A stretch of DNA of 64,000 bases from Ligula intestinalis (taxonomy: Eukaryota > Platyhelminthes > Cestoda > Diphyllobothriidea > Diphyllobothriidae), in contig JAYGXS010000009.1 of the NCBI GenBank assembly GCA_036362985.1, forward strand, positions 20,985,911 to 21,049,910, given 5' to 3'. This document shows positions 1 to 10,085 of the stretch, piece by piece. Within the stretch, counting starts at the first letter, position 1; the number at the start of each line of letters is the position of its first letter. The notes beneath the pieces are model-generated. The model was not told where the DNA came from and did no database searches. It saw only the letters and a list, made by a program, of their open reading frames with translations. The position numbers and the translations under genes are program-made.

Positions 1-69
1 TTGCCTTTGCTGTCATTTGATGATGATGCAGATGATGATGCAATTCTGCGGTTAAAATACTTGGATTAA
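1..69 (+). CDS. possible last exon of an unrecognised gene, cut by the window edge
   Basis: Frame 1 is open from the first base to a TAA at 67-69. It encodes an acidic tail with two DDDA-type runs, ending in LRLKYLD. An AATAAA hexamer follows at 73-78, four bases after the stop, which is very close for a poly(A) signal but possible in a compact 3' end. Only 22 residues are visible, so no family can be named. The repeated GATGAT codons could equally be a short microsatellite. This is inference from codon pattern plus the nearby hexamer, and I hold it weakly. Confidence 0.22.
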   Translation: MPLLSFDDDADDDAILRLKYLD

Positions 70-129
70 TGGAATAAAACAAACCATTGTGAAAGTCACA
101 TGGAAGGCATCTTAGACTTTATTGATGTG

Positions 130-345
130 TAGTTGAACCTATTGTAAAAAAACTGCTGGCCTTGGTGGGAGTCAAACCCACACAACAGGAAAGGCTTTTG
201 AGCAACCAACGCTCTACCACTGATCGACGAGGCTCACCGTGCGCCATCAATTTACCCACACTCGGATCGATTTCATCCGCCCAGCTTACTGCTTGCGTGG
301 AATCCAACATTACGGAACAGGAAGCTGACAACCCAGGTACTAGCT
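130..345 (-). repeat. SINE-1 copy, tRNA-derived (minus orientation)
   Basis: Read on the minus strand, this has the SINE-1 layout seen five times here: a leader ending in TGGATTCC, a block around ATCGATCC, a tRNA-like head with an A box (CAGTGGTAGAGC) and a B box region (GGGTTTGAC), then a tail with a T-run before ACAATTGGG-like sequence. The best-preserved relatives are at 14252-14545 and 31887-32155. It is not a functional tRNA, because the anticodon arm does not fold. Confidence 0.7.
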
Positions 346-397
346 AAAAGGTCCATTGGGCTGTTAGTACGGTAAGTTACAACATCAATATGTACAA

Positions 398-925
398 CAG
401 TAGTCGCCGGCTACTAAGCCCACCTCGGGCCCAGACCAAATTGGGCTCAATAAGCGTTGGGCGCATTAAGCGGAGAGTCCTTGTTCTTGATTATAAAACG
501 CAGGATAGGCACTATGCATTACATACGTACTGTATTATATGTAGAGCTTGGTTATGTACAAGAAAACAATGCTGTTTGGCTATATTTTACGTAATAACAA
601 AAGTAACGAAATGATTTGCGACAAGTTTAAAAAAGTGGTCTAGTGTCAGTTGTTTTGGAGGAAACTTCACTCGCAAGTGCTCTTTGATATCCTTCTCCAG
701 GCACCAGAAATCGTCGAATTTTGTGAAATCTGACGCCTGTAGACCGCGTTGCGCACGCAGAGAGATGAGAATCTCACTCAATCCTGCTGGCAAACTGGGC
801 TTTGTAGCCGGTGACTGGGCTTATTAGCCGGCGGATTTTGCTGTGTAAAATTCCATCCCAAGCTGATTTGGGCTTAATACGCGGCTGGGCCTATTAACAG
901 TGGGCTTAATAAACGGCGACTACTG
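398..925. mobile_element. pogo/Tigger-like DNA transposon, internally deleted
   Basis: The ends form an inverted repeat that begins CAGTAGTCGCCG on both sides (398-409 and, inverted, 914-925). It continues imperfectly for about 35 bp and includes a shared AAGCCCA block. Inside both ends the word TAATAAGCCCA or close variants recurs several times, often preceded by GCCGG, forming subterminal repeats. The CAGTAGTC-type terminus resembles ends known for pogo/Tigger elements of the Tc1/mariner superfamily, which duplicate TA. A TA follows the right end but not clearly the left, so the target duplication is not proven. A transposase remnant lies inside at 587-793. At 528 bp it is too short to be autonomous. 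Confidence 0.55.
587..793 (-). pseudogene. remnant of a pogo-like transposase C-terminus
   Basis: This minus-strand frame of 68 codons lies within the inverted-repeat element at 398-925. Its later half is lysine- and aromatic-rich and contains KQLTLDHFFK, which resembles the C-terminal tails of Tigger/pogo-type DDE transposases. No DDE catalytic residues or helix-turn-helix can be seen, so at most the last part of the enzyme survived the internal deletion. The assignment rests on one short tail motif plus the termini of the host element. It could be a chance frame. Confidence 0.33.
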
Positions 926-1083
926 TACTACAGTCTGCCCGTTGGCAGCAAATGCATATTTCGCGGTGGTTGTCGAGTTTCAGCCCAAATATACACTTAT
1001 AATTTCTGCTGACGTCTCAAAATCACTCTCGCTTCTATCGCCATAACGTAGTGTCGAGGGAGTCTGTCTGACAGGTAGCGTGT

Positions 1084-1120
1084 CGATCGATTGCACCGAT
1101 CGATTGCACCGATCGATTGC
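1084..1120. repeat. three tandem copies of a 13-base word
   Basis: CGATCGATTGCAC is repeated at 1084-1096, 1097-1109 and (truncated) 1110-1120, inside the left arm of the 980-1367 palindrome. A single inverted counterpart lies near 1222-1250. Confidence 0.85.
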
Positions 1121-1300
1121 TCGTGGCTGTTTGAATTGTTCGCGCCCTCGCGGGCGCCTCCATAAAGTGTGTTGTCGTTTGCGTGCCTCCTGAGCGTTTT
1201 TACCTTCTTTGCTCGCGGCTGCCAGCAATCGATTAGTACAATCGATCGACACGCGGGCATCAGGCACAGCTAGTGGGTAGGCAGACTCACTCGACACTAC

Positions 1301-1340
1301 GCTCTGACGATGGAAGCCAGGATGCTTTTGAAACGTCAGC
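1301..1340 (+). ncRNA. hammerhead-ribozyme-like motif of a PLE end
   Basis: In order it reads: GCT (stem I, 5' side), the core box CTGACGA, a stem-loop GGAAGC / loop / GCTTTT, the core GAAA, the self-complementary ACGT, C (predicted cleavage position), then AGC, which pairs with GCT. The CUGANGA and GAAA boxes match the hammerhead consensus. PLEs are known to carry hammerheads (established knowledge). Activity here is inference; stem III would be only ACGU, needing a second strand. Confidence 0.5.
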
Positions 1341-2639
1341 AGAAATTATAAGTGCACATTTGGGCTGAATCTTACGATCAAAAATTAACTTCGAAGGAAA
1401 GTAAAAAGCTGAATATCGTGGACTATCTGAGCTGGCAGAACGACGGAGTAAATAGGTTTCCATTTTGCTTCATAGCACCGAGGGTTTGCGTAGTAAAATT
1501 ACGTGGCGGGTTTGGTTCAAACTTCGAATTCCTCTGGTTAAGATTTGCGAGGTGGCCACCTAACGATGTCCACTAGGCTTGGAAGGACTGTTTCTCGAGT
1601 TCTTCGAAATTTACCTTCAGACAGCATCTAAAAATCAGTTTTAACCTCTGGTTGTTTGTGCCACCTAGGGACCAACTTCTTAAAGGTTAACGTGCAACTA
1701 ATTGTTATTTTACGAGCCCCAAGTAAACGCTTTGATTTTTAAGTTCAGTATGGTTAAAAGGCCAAAGACTGCTCAGGACATTTACAGCAGTATAAATCTT
1801 ACAATCACATTACCTCAAAAATAGGGTCACTGACGGCCTACACATACTTCGTGAGCCTATGTCAAAAGGAATATACAAGTCCGGGTGGGGATTTTTTATG
1901 TGCCCAGTATCGACAGGGCATCGGAACAAGAATTGCCCATATTGCACGTGACTGCGTGCTAAATACGGGGAAATTCGACGTAGGGTTATGGTCAGGTCGT
2001 GATTAGGGCTAGCTTTAAGGTAACGAATAAGGTTAAGATTGAAATTGTAGTCAAGGTTTGGGTTAAGGTTAGTTTTAGGGCCCAGGAATATTTGTGTTGG
2101 GTAACAGAAAAGGCTTGTAAACAAGTTTGTTTTTTGTCTTGAGCTTTCAAACCCGTAAAGGAGGTCAGTGTCAGAGGTAACAACGTCGTCAATCGATGTG
2201 AACCCACTCAATCGATGTATCGATTTTGCCTCAGCGTACAGAGCCCCGCGCAGTCACTTCCAGACGAGCGTCACTGACAGTTGATTGGTTTATACCATGT
2301 ATATTTACCACCCCCTAATTGCTGGTGTTGTTACCTCTAACGATTAGCTCCTATGCGAGTTTGAAGGCTCGGCCAGCCTTCTCGTCTACCCATACAAACA
2401 ACTAGAAGGCGATCGTTCTCCTTCCCCGTTGAATATTTGTCCGATAGAATCGTACTTTAGGTCCCAGATCAACGCGCGAAAGTCCATCCTTCTGTTATAA
2501 AGAACCGGGGGAACTAAAGAGTAGACAGCCTGGGAAATACAAAGGAAAGGAAAAATAAATAAAAACATTAAATTTTGTCAAAGTAGAAAATGCAGGAAAA
2601 ATTATTTGAATGTCCTGATGAAATTGAAAAAAAGCGCCA

Positions 2640-2870
2640 TAATTGAAATGTTCAGTAATGCAAAGATTAGGAAATAAGTAAATTAAAAATAACTAACTAA
2701 ACCAAAAACCAACTAACTAAAAAAGCAAATTAAGGTAAACTAAATTGACATTACTTTAAACTTAAACTAAAACTAAAAAAATAGCAAACATAATAATAAA
2801 CTGAAAACTGAACTTAAATATAAATAAGCTAAGTAAACCAAATAAAGTAAACTAACACAAATTTGTGGTG
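2640..2870. repeat. degenerate AACTAAA/TAAAC tract
   Basis: The tract consists of irregular 5-7 base words such as AACTAA and TAAACTAAA. Comparable tracts lie at about 17110-17230 and 33800-33925, and in reverse complement (TTTAGTTTAG) at about 30280-30420, 31610-31880 and 34590-34770. Confidence 0.75.
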
Positions 2871-3538
2871 CGTCTTAATTGAAGGTGTGCGCGGCGCTTG
2901 GCACCGCGAACTATGCTAATCTAATTCCAGAATGGTAAGTTGGAAAACAGGTAATTTGAAGTAGACGAAGTCCTAACCACCAATTTATTTTCCAGGAATA
3001 TAAAGAAACCCAATAAACTATAAAGTAAAAGAACGTAAAAAAATTCAAAATTTTTCACAAATGATAAACTTAAAGTAAATAAAGATATGAGTAAATTTCT
3101 TTGTTTATTTATAGCGCAGCATATTTTTGCGGAAACACTAGATTATTTAAACAATTTCTGGGGCCTAAACTAGGATTCCACCATTTGTCCTTTCCTGAAT
3201 TTAGCTCAAAGCCACCACCATTATGTGGGGCGGCGACCCTGTTCTAGTTTCCTGGCGGGAATTCGTACAGGTAATGCCGCCGAGTCAATATCGTTAGCAT
3301 TAATGGCGACGAGGCCAGACAACATGTCATCTGCGGCCACGAGAGTCTTCAGTTGACAAATAATCTTGGATTAACTCATGCAGCAATAACAACAACAGTA
3401 GCAATAACAACAACTAGAACCCCGCTCGTCAGCGGCAACGCTCGGATTGCTGACTGACTCAGCAAGCGTCGTTAGTCCCGGCGACCGGAAAGAGCGCCAC
3501 CATCGGACTTACGGTTGCGTGCCCGGCTGATCAGATAG

Positions 3539-3554
3539 TGTGTGTGTGTGTGTG
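3539..3554. repeat. (TG)8 microsatellite
   Basis: Eight uninterrupted TG units. Confidence 0.9.
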
Positions 3555-4239
3555 AATTGGGGTGGCAGCTTGTCGTCCTCTCCATCAGCCGGTGCGACAC
3601 CCTTAAGTCCTAGCAACCATCACATCTCCCTTCCCTCCCCCTTCTTCAGACCACTACTGCCTTAACTAATTACACTCAACCACCCCCTCCCGTGACCTCA
3701 TCTGCGCTTCTTAATTTTTCTGGGTTTTCCAACCCGCATGGCAGAGAAGTGAGGCCGGTTGACTTCCAATTAGTTGAGTCAAGAGGACGCCCAGCGACAT
3801 CAGGCATCAGAGCCTGTCAAAACATCTTCGAATAGGGAACCCCTTTTAGGCTGATGAAGTTAGGGCTGTTTTTTTTGTTTTTTTGTACAGAGGTCTAGGT
3901 GAACAACATGGCTGTTGCTTGGCCGTAAGCCGAAGGGGTTTAGCAAGTAGAACAGATCGATGAGGCGATCCCAGGCTAAGAACAAATCAAGGCAAGCGGA
4001 GTGGAGCCGAGCACGAGACCCTCGATATGACGAAGTCGATTGCCAGTGAAGAACAAAAACTGTGATTAATAGGTCCGCTACTGATGGCAGAATTCCTACT
4101 AGTTGAATTATAGCGCGTAGCAGTTAGTACGTAAACTTCAACAAATAGCGATAAATGTAAGTTAGGAAAATGCGTAACAAAGGTTGTAGAAGGTTGTGTG
4201 GTAATAAAAGTATGACCAAGTTGTGAATACATACAACTA

Positions 4240-4470
4240 TTCAATTGACCCAATTGTTAAAAATCAGTGCGGCCTCGGTAAGAGCCGAACTGACACAGCA
4301 TGAAGGCTTTTGCGCAGCCAACGCTCTACCACGGTGAGCCTCGTAGCTCAGTGGTAGAGCATTGGCTGCACAAAAACCTTTCCTGCTGTGTGGGTTCGGC
4401 TCTTACCGAGGCCGCGCATTTTTAACAATTGGGTCAACTGAATTAGACAGATCTGCCAATCCTCCCCCTC
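4240..4470. repeat. head-to-head pair of SINE-1 copies (near-perfect palindrome)
   Basis: A minus-oriented copy (4240-4336) abuts a plus-oriented copy (4337-4470). Both arms contain the tRNA-like B box (GGTTCGGCTCTTACCGAGGC in the plus copy), and both end outward in AACAATTGGGTCAA. The A boxes meet at the centre as GCTCTACCAC and GTGGTAGAGC with only about 18 bases between them, so the leader found in other copies is missing. The transcript would fold into a hairpin of about 90 bp. Confidence 0.8.
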
Positions 4471-7400
4471 CCCATACAAAAACAGGTAGGGCAAAAGACT
4501 ACAGAATGTGAACTTTGCCAAGAAATCGTCGGCCGGTGCTATGACTACTTTGGCCAGTGGACGAACTGAATGGTAGGAGGCGCCCCTCATAGCAGACGAA
4601 ACGTAGAGGGCATGTTCGAATTTGCGGATCCTCTAGGCTGACAAACATCAAGGAATTCGTTTGCGCGAAGATCCGCTCCGAGAACTGATATGAGTATATC
4701 CTCCGTCATGCTAAACTCTGGTGTAAAGCTGCATGCCCCAAAGGGCATGGAGGGGGTTGGGGCCTTTTGTGCATTCATGAATATCGATACGACGTATTGG
4801 CACTTTGTGATGCATTTAATTATTTGCAGGCAGATAGTCTGGGGAAAAGGGCAGGGCCCCTATCCAGGTCCGAATAAGAGAGGCGCTTTTGACAGCTGAT
4901 AAATTGAACAGGAGGCGATGATATATGAGTTGTATGGTGGACCAGTCTGAGGATTCCGATAAATTTTACGACAAACAACTGCCTTCACGGTAAACCCAGC
5001 TGATTAAAACTAATGATCATCGCCTGTTTTATGCCAAATCCGATATGAATAGATACAACTCCCACAGCACCTTGAGAGACAACCACACATATCACGGCGA
5101 TGGTTATAAATCCAGATATACAGGTGGTGTCGTTCAGAGACCAAACAATACGGATGAAAGTATTTAACAAGCCGGAAATTCCTATTCGTGTCTTAGGCTT
5201 GCTCTAATGTATTCAGAAGAGCTAAAGACCGATTTCACACAGAGCATAAGAAGCAGCCAATGGGCAAGGTGCATTATCTCATGAAGAAATCACTGTATGC
5301 ACAGTTTCGGGAAAGGATCAGGTAACTGATCCGGAAACGAAGTTGGCAGTAAACTTTCCATACGGCCCAATCCATAAAATTCCTCTTACGATTGCTTCTC
5401 AAGCAAAAATTTCCCCCAGTTTATTTTGGCTCTTTCTCTATTGCCCCCTTCTGTATAATTCTTATCACGATGCGACTAAATCTGAGAGTATTAAACCGAT
5501 TCGCGAGAGGATGGGGCAACGGTGTAAGCAGGTACCGTACCTTGATCGACTGTGAAGTCCCGCAGCTGTATGCAGGAGGAGCAAATCTGCGTTAATTCTA
5601 AGCTCGAAAAACGTGAATCAAATGGCGGCGAAACACATAGTTGGGAAATCAGTGGTTAAAGGCCTTCTCGTTTAAGCCCTTTCCAGTGGTAATATTGTCT
5701 GATTCGCATGCTAAACTGCCGCCTAATGGAATTATAGTCCGTGCTTCGTGTTTGACGTTAGGGGATTGGAGGAAGGTCCATATTTGGACCACTTACCCAT
5801 GCTCTGTCTCGCTAGTATCGATGTGACTACTATTGCCCTCGAGGCTCGTTACGTAACCAGCTCGTCCGAACCCAAGGATGTTGCTGTGGAATGGAAGCAG
5901 CTGGCGGCTAAGGTAAACCGACTTAAAAAATAGGCATGAGGTTGGCCTCCGGTCCACTCTTGCAACCAACTTAGACGGTCATCAGCTGTGGTGGTAGGAA
6001 GGAAAGTAGCCCTTGGTGGATCCGGAACTCCGCTGGGTGGGCCTCAATCCCGGCGGCGAGGAGGAGGAGGAGTCGGAGCAGCATAGTCAAGAGTGGCTGC
6101 TCTGCCATAAAAAAAACAGATGGAGAGGAGAAGAAATGGATCCACCCTAGGGAGATTTGGTGTAGCAGTCGAAGACGCGTCTGCTGTGGTTCCCAGCTGT
6201 GGTGGGGCTGGTTGCTGGTTATCGTGTTTGAAGAGTCTCAAATTGTTTATTTAGTTGCAAAATGCATGAATGAACGTTACCTGCCCATCACCGGCATGCT
6301 CATAGATCCCCCCTGCAGAATCCTACCCACATGGAACGCGGCTGGGAGACGGAGTGGGGGAGGGAGGTGGGGCAAAGGGGTGCTCACCGAGGTAATAATA
6401 AGGACAGGCCGCCATCTCTGCGTCCATCTCTGTTTCCGGATGTCCTCACGCCCTCGGCATCCTTTCTCCATCCATCCAAATCACCAAGGGAAATCAAATT
6501 AGGCCGCCCATCTGCCGTCCTATTCGAAGTTTGTGGACTTCATTCGAGGGCGGAGAACTAGGCGACATCTGGCGACTGACATCCCCCAATGAAACCTGAG
6601 CCACCCCTACCTGGGTGTAACGACAACGCGAGAAAAGAGTTGCTGAGTACGTGAATGACGGCTTTTCTCCCACCTTCAAGGACCGTGCTAAGGGTCAACC
6701 TGGCAGAGAATGTTATGCTTGTGTGCAAGATTTCAATTACAATGGAGTTAAAGGAGGCGTCGGAAGACCGAGGCCTCAACCGAGGTCGTAGGGCATTAAT
6801 TGGTCCTGCTGGTCAATTTGGCATTACACCGCGGATTAGACGCGAAGAGCGAATACGGGTCACGATTAGAAGATGCTCTCACAGCTGAAATGCATTCATC
6901 CTTCTTTACCTTGCTCCAACTCTGCGCGAAACTATTTTCTTTTGCAGTCAATCTGGGAAATGTGGTCAAATTTATGTAGTAGTTCCCATGTTTGCTTAAA
7001 AATTGTATTTTAATTAACGAACGTTTTTCCTCCCATAACCTCTACAAGGATATGGGAAAACTACCCAATCAAAAGCCAAGAGGCGGAAACACACTAATGC
7101 ATGAAGGATGTTGTTCCATAGCAGTCTCTTTTTTCAAACATTCCTAAGCAATCTACTTGCGTAAATGCACATCGACCAATGCCGGTCAGTAGTTGACAAG
7201 TTATGGCAAATGATGCATGACAGTAAGTTGTGTCAGAGCTGAGCGTCTTGAGTTAAATGGAAATAATTATCGTCCGTATAGGGAGCATTTAGAAAATTTC
7301 ATAAACAGGTTGTGATTGGTGTTTAGCGGGTAGAAACGATTGAACTAGGCTTGTCATCCAGTGACTCGAAGGGGCTTTCAGAACCTCTAACGTGCTTAGC

Positions 7401-7847
7401 GTTCGAGGAAAGGGAGTCGAACCTGCGAGGAACGTTTAGCAGGTAGTTAACCTGAATTGCAGCGACTGGATTGTGGTTGTTTACATGAGAAAACCTAACC
7501 GGTCTCAAAAACACATATCGACAAGCGATCTGTCAGAACTCCAAAGGGAGCAGAATAAAACACGCAAATAGCAGCGCAGAATTAATGAGAACCACATAAC
7601 AAACGTCTCGGGTCTGATTACTTCAGCATGGAGATCGCTCGTTAAGGCTCTGTCTCGTTCACTAAAATTGAACAACGCTCTTCGGGTCTCCGACTGTTTA
7701 TTTTTTAATGCGCCTTGATTTCTGCTATCATACTGAAAAAGTAATGCCGTTCATATAGATACTTATGTGACAAGTGGGGAACCACGTAAAACATCCGTCT
7801 GATTCCAACCACAAATGTGCACCTACTGAAGTGGCTCGGTGCAAATG
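4471..7847. other. no firm gene; G/A-rich and open stretches without recognisable domains
   Basis: Apart from the possible relic at 5641-5935, I recognise nothing. About 6000-6900 is GC-rich with several overlapping frames on both strands, and a purine-rich run at about 6340-6380. One sequence near 6390 resembles a splice donor (GAG then GTAATA), but no reading frame matches a known family. Confidence 0.5.
5641..5935 (+). pseudogene. possible relic of an SGNH-type hydrolase domain from a retroelement
   Basis: Two plus-strand frames overlap as if one coding region had been shifted. The first (5641-5826) reads VVILSDSHAK, which resembles block I (GDSH) of SGNH/GDSL hydrolases found in some retroelement proteins. 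The second (5748-5935) continues with LDHLPMLCLASIDVTTIALE and ends in KVNRLKK. The expected GTND block is not present: ARYVTSS stands about where it would be. With so little conserved this may be coincidence. No catalytic function is implied. Confidence 0.2.
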
Positions 7848-8121
7848 TCATTATTATAAGTACAAGAGATTTGGATCTAGTGAAATATTATCCGAAATTC
7901 TAAAATGCGTTTTCGGTTCGAAAACAGTAGTTAATTAGGGTTGTGATTATTAGCATAGTGCAGCCTGATTAAAAGATATTTCAGTCATTATTATAAGTAC
8001 AAGAGATTTGGATCTAGTGAAATATTATCCGAAATTCTAAAATATGTTTTCGGTTCGAAAACAGTAGTTTATTAGGGTTGTGATTATTAGTAAAGTGCAG
8101 CCTGCTTTAAAGATATTTCAG
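7848..8121. repeat. 137-bp direct tandem duplication
   Basis: Units 7848-7984 and 7985-8121 are almost the same and both start TCATTATTATAAGTACAAGA. They differ at a few scattered positions, for example AATGCG versus AATATG near the middle. A third unit begins (TCATATAAG at 8122) but diverges at once. No coding frame spans it. Confidence 0.9.
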
Positions 8122-8917
8122 TCATATAAGAAGGCCGACTTTTGAACGCAGAAGATATCATTTTCAACCGAAAGACTTCAAGAAAGAATATTTGGTAAGG
8201 ATGCCTTTTACAGCAGCCTGAACAGAACACGTAAACAGGAACCACCGACAATATGCGTGGCTCCTCACCAAATTCCGGGAAAATGATATTTAGTATTAAT
8301 GTGAGGCTTAAAATCAAGTTTAGTGTTCGGTTTACGGTTGGGAGTAGGGTCAGAATTTTGTTAAAGGCTAAGTTTTGGGCTCGTGTTAACCATAAGCTTT
8401 AGGTTAAGGGTAGGGGTAGTGTAACGATTAAGATTACAGGCTCGTTTTATTGTAAAGTTAGTGTTTGGGAATATATAACCTTCGCGAAATTTAAAGCAAG
8501 GCCATTTAGTTTAAGCAGGCCGGCGTGGCTACTTCCATTCCCGGTTTAGATGACTATACATGTCATCCTTATCGAAGATTATTATGCTTGTTTTCCATGG
8601 GACTGTAAAAACTATCGGGGCCATGCAGGCATGCTACATAATTGATCAGGTTGTATAGAATTCGGGTTTCCAGGAAACCAAACAGACGCTCTTTCGAAAG
8701 CCGCCACCCCGATGCGACTGGAATGCCTTGGGATTAGATTGTACGATGCTGAACACTTAAGCAATTTTTTTCAAATCCAAAAAAATACAGTTCGGCATTT
8801 TGTTGAAATTCTGTGATAGAAAATCTACCGTAGGCTTTGTGATATTTCATCGTTTTCTTACGATTGATGGCGTAAAAACACTATTGTTTTTATCATCTAG
8901 ATGCGGTTGCTGTCGCC
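8122..8917. other. no gene seen; degenerate GGTTAAGG-rich tract
   Basis: About 8300-8475 is rich in GGTTAAGG, GGTTTACGGTTGGG and AGTAGGGT-like words, resembling the tract near 1975-2085. The remainder shows no supported frame. Confidence 0.6.
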
Positions 8918-9340
8918 TTAAGTACCACTGCTGTCCTCATCCGTGGTATTACTCTCAGCTTCCATCGTGAACGATGCCATAAGGTTTTGTGGAGAAGATT
9001 TTGACGTTTGTTTCACTAACAAGTGCTCGTGACGCGACATACTTGCGAGATTTTCCAAGTAAATAAAAGGATAGAGTGGAACGTTAGGAGACGGCCTCGC
9101 CACCATGGGTCGCAAAGTTGATTCAACCATGAAGATTAATTTGTCCGCTCGAGTTGACTTCATGAGGCACAGAAGACCGGCGGGGGTACCTGTGTGAAGG
9201 CAGCTGGGTGAGAGATAGCCTGGGGTGACAAAGCCAGACACCAGGCGCTGATCCGTGAAACGAACACCCTTGAAGTCCAATCCGCCATTGTCGGTGCCAG
9301 GTGAGGTCAGGTGATGAAAGGAGAGCGAGAGAAGGAGCAC
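8918..9340 (-). CDS. putative C-terminal exon of an unrecognised gene
   Basis: A 140-codon minus-strand frame ends in TAA at 8918-8920. The sequence has the composition of real protein rather than random translation. It runs from VRFTDQRLVSGFVTPGYLSP through a Pro-rich middle (RPSPNVPLYPFIYLENL) to a polar acidic tail, ESNTTDEDSSGT. I do not recognise a family, signal peptide or membrane segment. The 5' boundary is unclear. The frame is open back to about 9349, and CAAG just before the GVRF codons could be a splice acceptor following a long pyrimidine-rich stretch (9275-9335 on the minus strand). No upstream exon was found. If real, the gene runs leftward and its poly(A) site should lie below 8918, where I saw no AATAAA on that strand. 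Confidence 0.4.
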   Translation of the reverse strand: MLLLSLSFHHLTSPGTDNGGLDFKGVRFTDQRLVSGFVTPGYLSPSCLHTGTPAGLLCLMKSTRADKLIFMVESTLRPMVARPSPNVPLYPFIYLENLASMSRHEHLLVKQTSKSSPQNLMASFTMEAESNTTDEDSSGT

Positions 9341-9349
9341 GCAGTTTGT

Positions 9350-10085
9350 TCATGTAATCCCGAATCCTTCGACCTAAAGGCTCTCAGCTTTTGGCAGTAA
9401 CAATTCTCCGTGGCTAAATTATAGAGGAAGCAAGAAGTTTTTTTAAGGCCAAATGTTTGGAAAAACCGGAAAGACACAATCAGTACATGTTTGGCCTACT
9501 GATAGCCTATTATTCTGTATTTTTGAATGTTCTAACAATTGTTAGGGCGCATCCCCAAAGTTTCATAAATCAGATTACCTCAGCAGGTTTTGTTGGTGCA
9601 GAAAATTATAATCAATGGGTTTTTGTTAAAAAACCGTGGTTAGGTACTTTGTCAGAAACCGAGTTCCTATTGACTTTTATAGGCATTTGAATGTTTTGCA
9701 CATTTATCGTTTAAATGCGAAATGCATTGAATGATGCCAATATTTGCAACAAATAATCTCGCTAGAACGTTGAACGCCTTGCGATAAATTTGATCTAAAC
9801 ACCTACATGGAGCTTGGTTTATGTCTATCTGTTACCCATGAGGTCTTTGGAAAGTAAGCACAAACATTCCAGGTTCACCGACAGCGGTGTTTGTTTACTT
9901 ATGTAAGCGTCAAAGTTCATGAACCCGGAGTGAAAAGACTAAGAGGGAGAAATATGCTTCATTTTGAAGATGAATATCCAAAATTTTCAGCAAAAATGGC
10001 TCGATTCACGAAGAGCAATGAATGAACTAATGTAAAGGGACATAGAGTACTTACAGTTTAAAGGTTTACAAGGTATCCACATCCG
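9350..10085. other. no gene seen
   Basis: AT-rich sequence. The plus frame at 9457-9690 lacks a family signature or splice signals. Nothing else was noted. Confidence 0.5.

Larger units (their letters stand above)
980..1367. repeat. palindromic pair of PLE 3'-end fragments, tails outward
   Basis: The left arm (980 to about 1130, minus orientation) and the right arm (about 1215-1367, plus orientation) are imperfect inverted copies. Both carry CTTATAATTTCTGCTGACGT, and the GTCGATCGATTG stretch occurs toward the centre. The arms hold the terminal motif of Penelope-like elements (GAAACGTCAGC). The right arm keeps a good hammerhead-like core at 1301-1340, while the left arm is degraded. The loop contains GC-rich sequence and no gene. 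The same tails-outward arrangement recurs at 21.7-24.2, 50.8-51.05, 52.0-53.4 and 58.4-59.1 kb. Confidence 0.7.
1368..4239. other. no gene seen; low-complexity tracts
   Basis: No supported coding region. About 1975-2085 is a degenerate tract rich in GGTTAAGG and TTAGGG-like words. 2640-2870 is an A-rich tract of TAAAC/ACTAA words. 3539-3554 is (TG)8. 2871-3900 is of mixed composition with short CAACAA runs near 3385-3415 and shows no frame or repeat that I can place. Confidence 0.6.

Noticed and set aside
4337..4412. Candidate tRNA gene
   Set aside because: The A and B boxes and acceptor stem look right, but the anticodon arm does not fold, and the sequence is one of several SINE-1 copies with a common tail.
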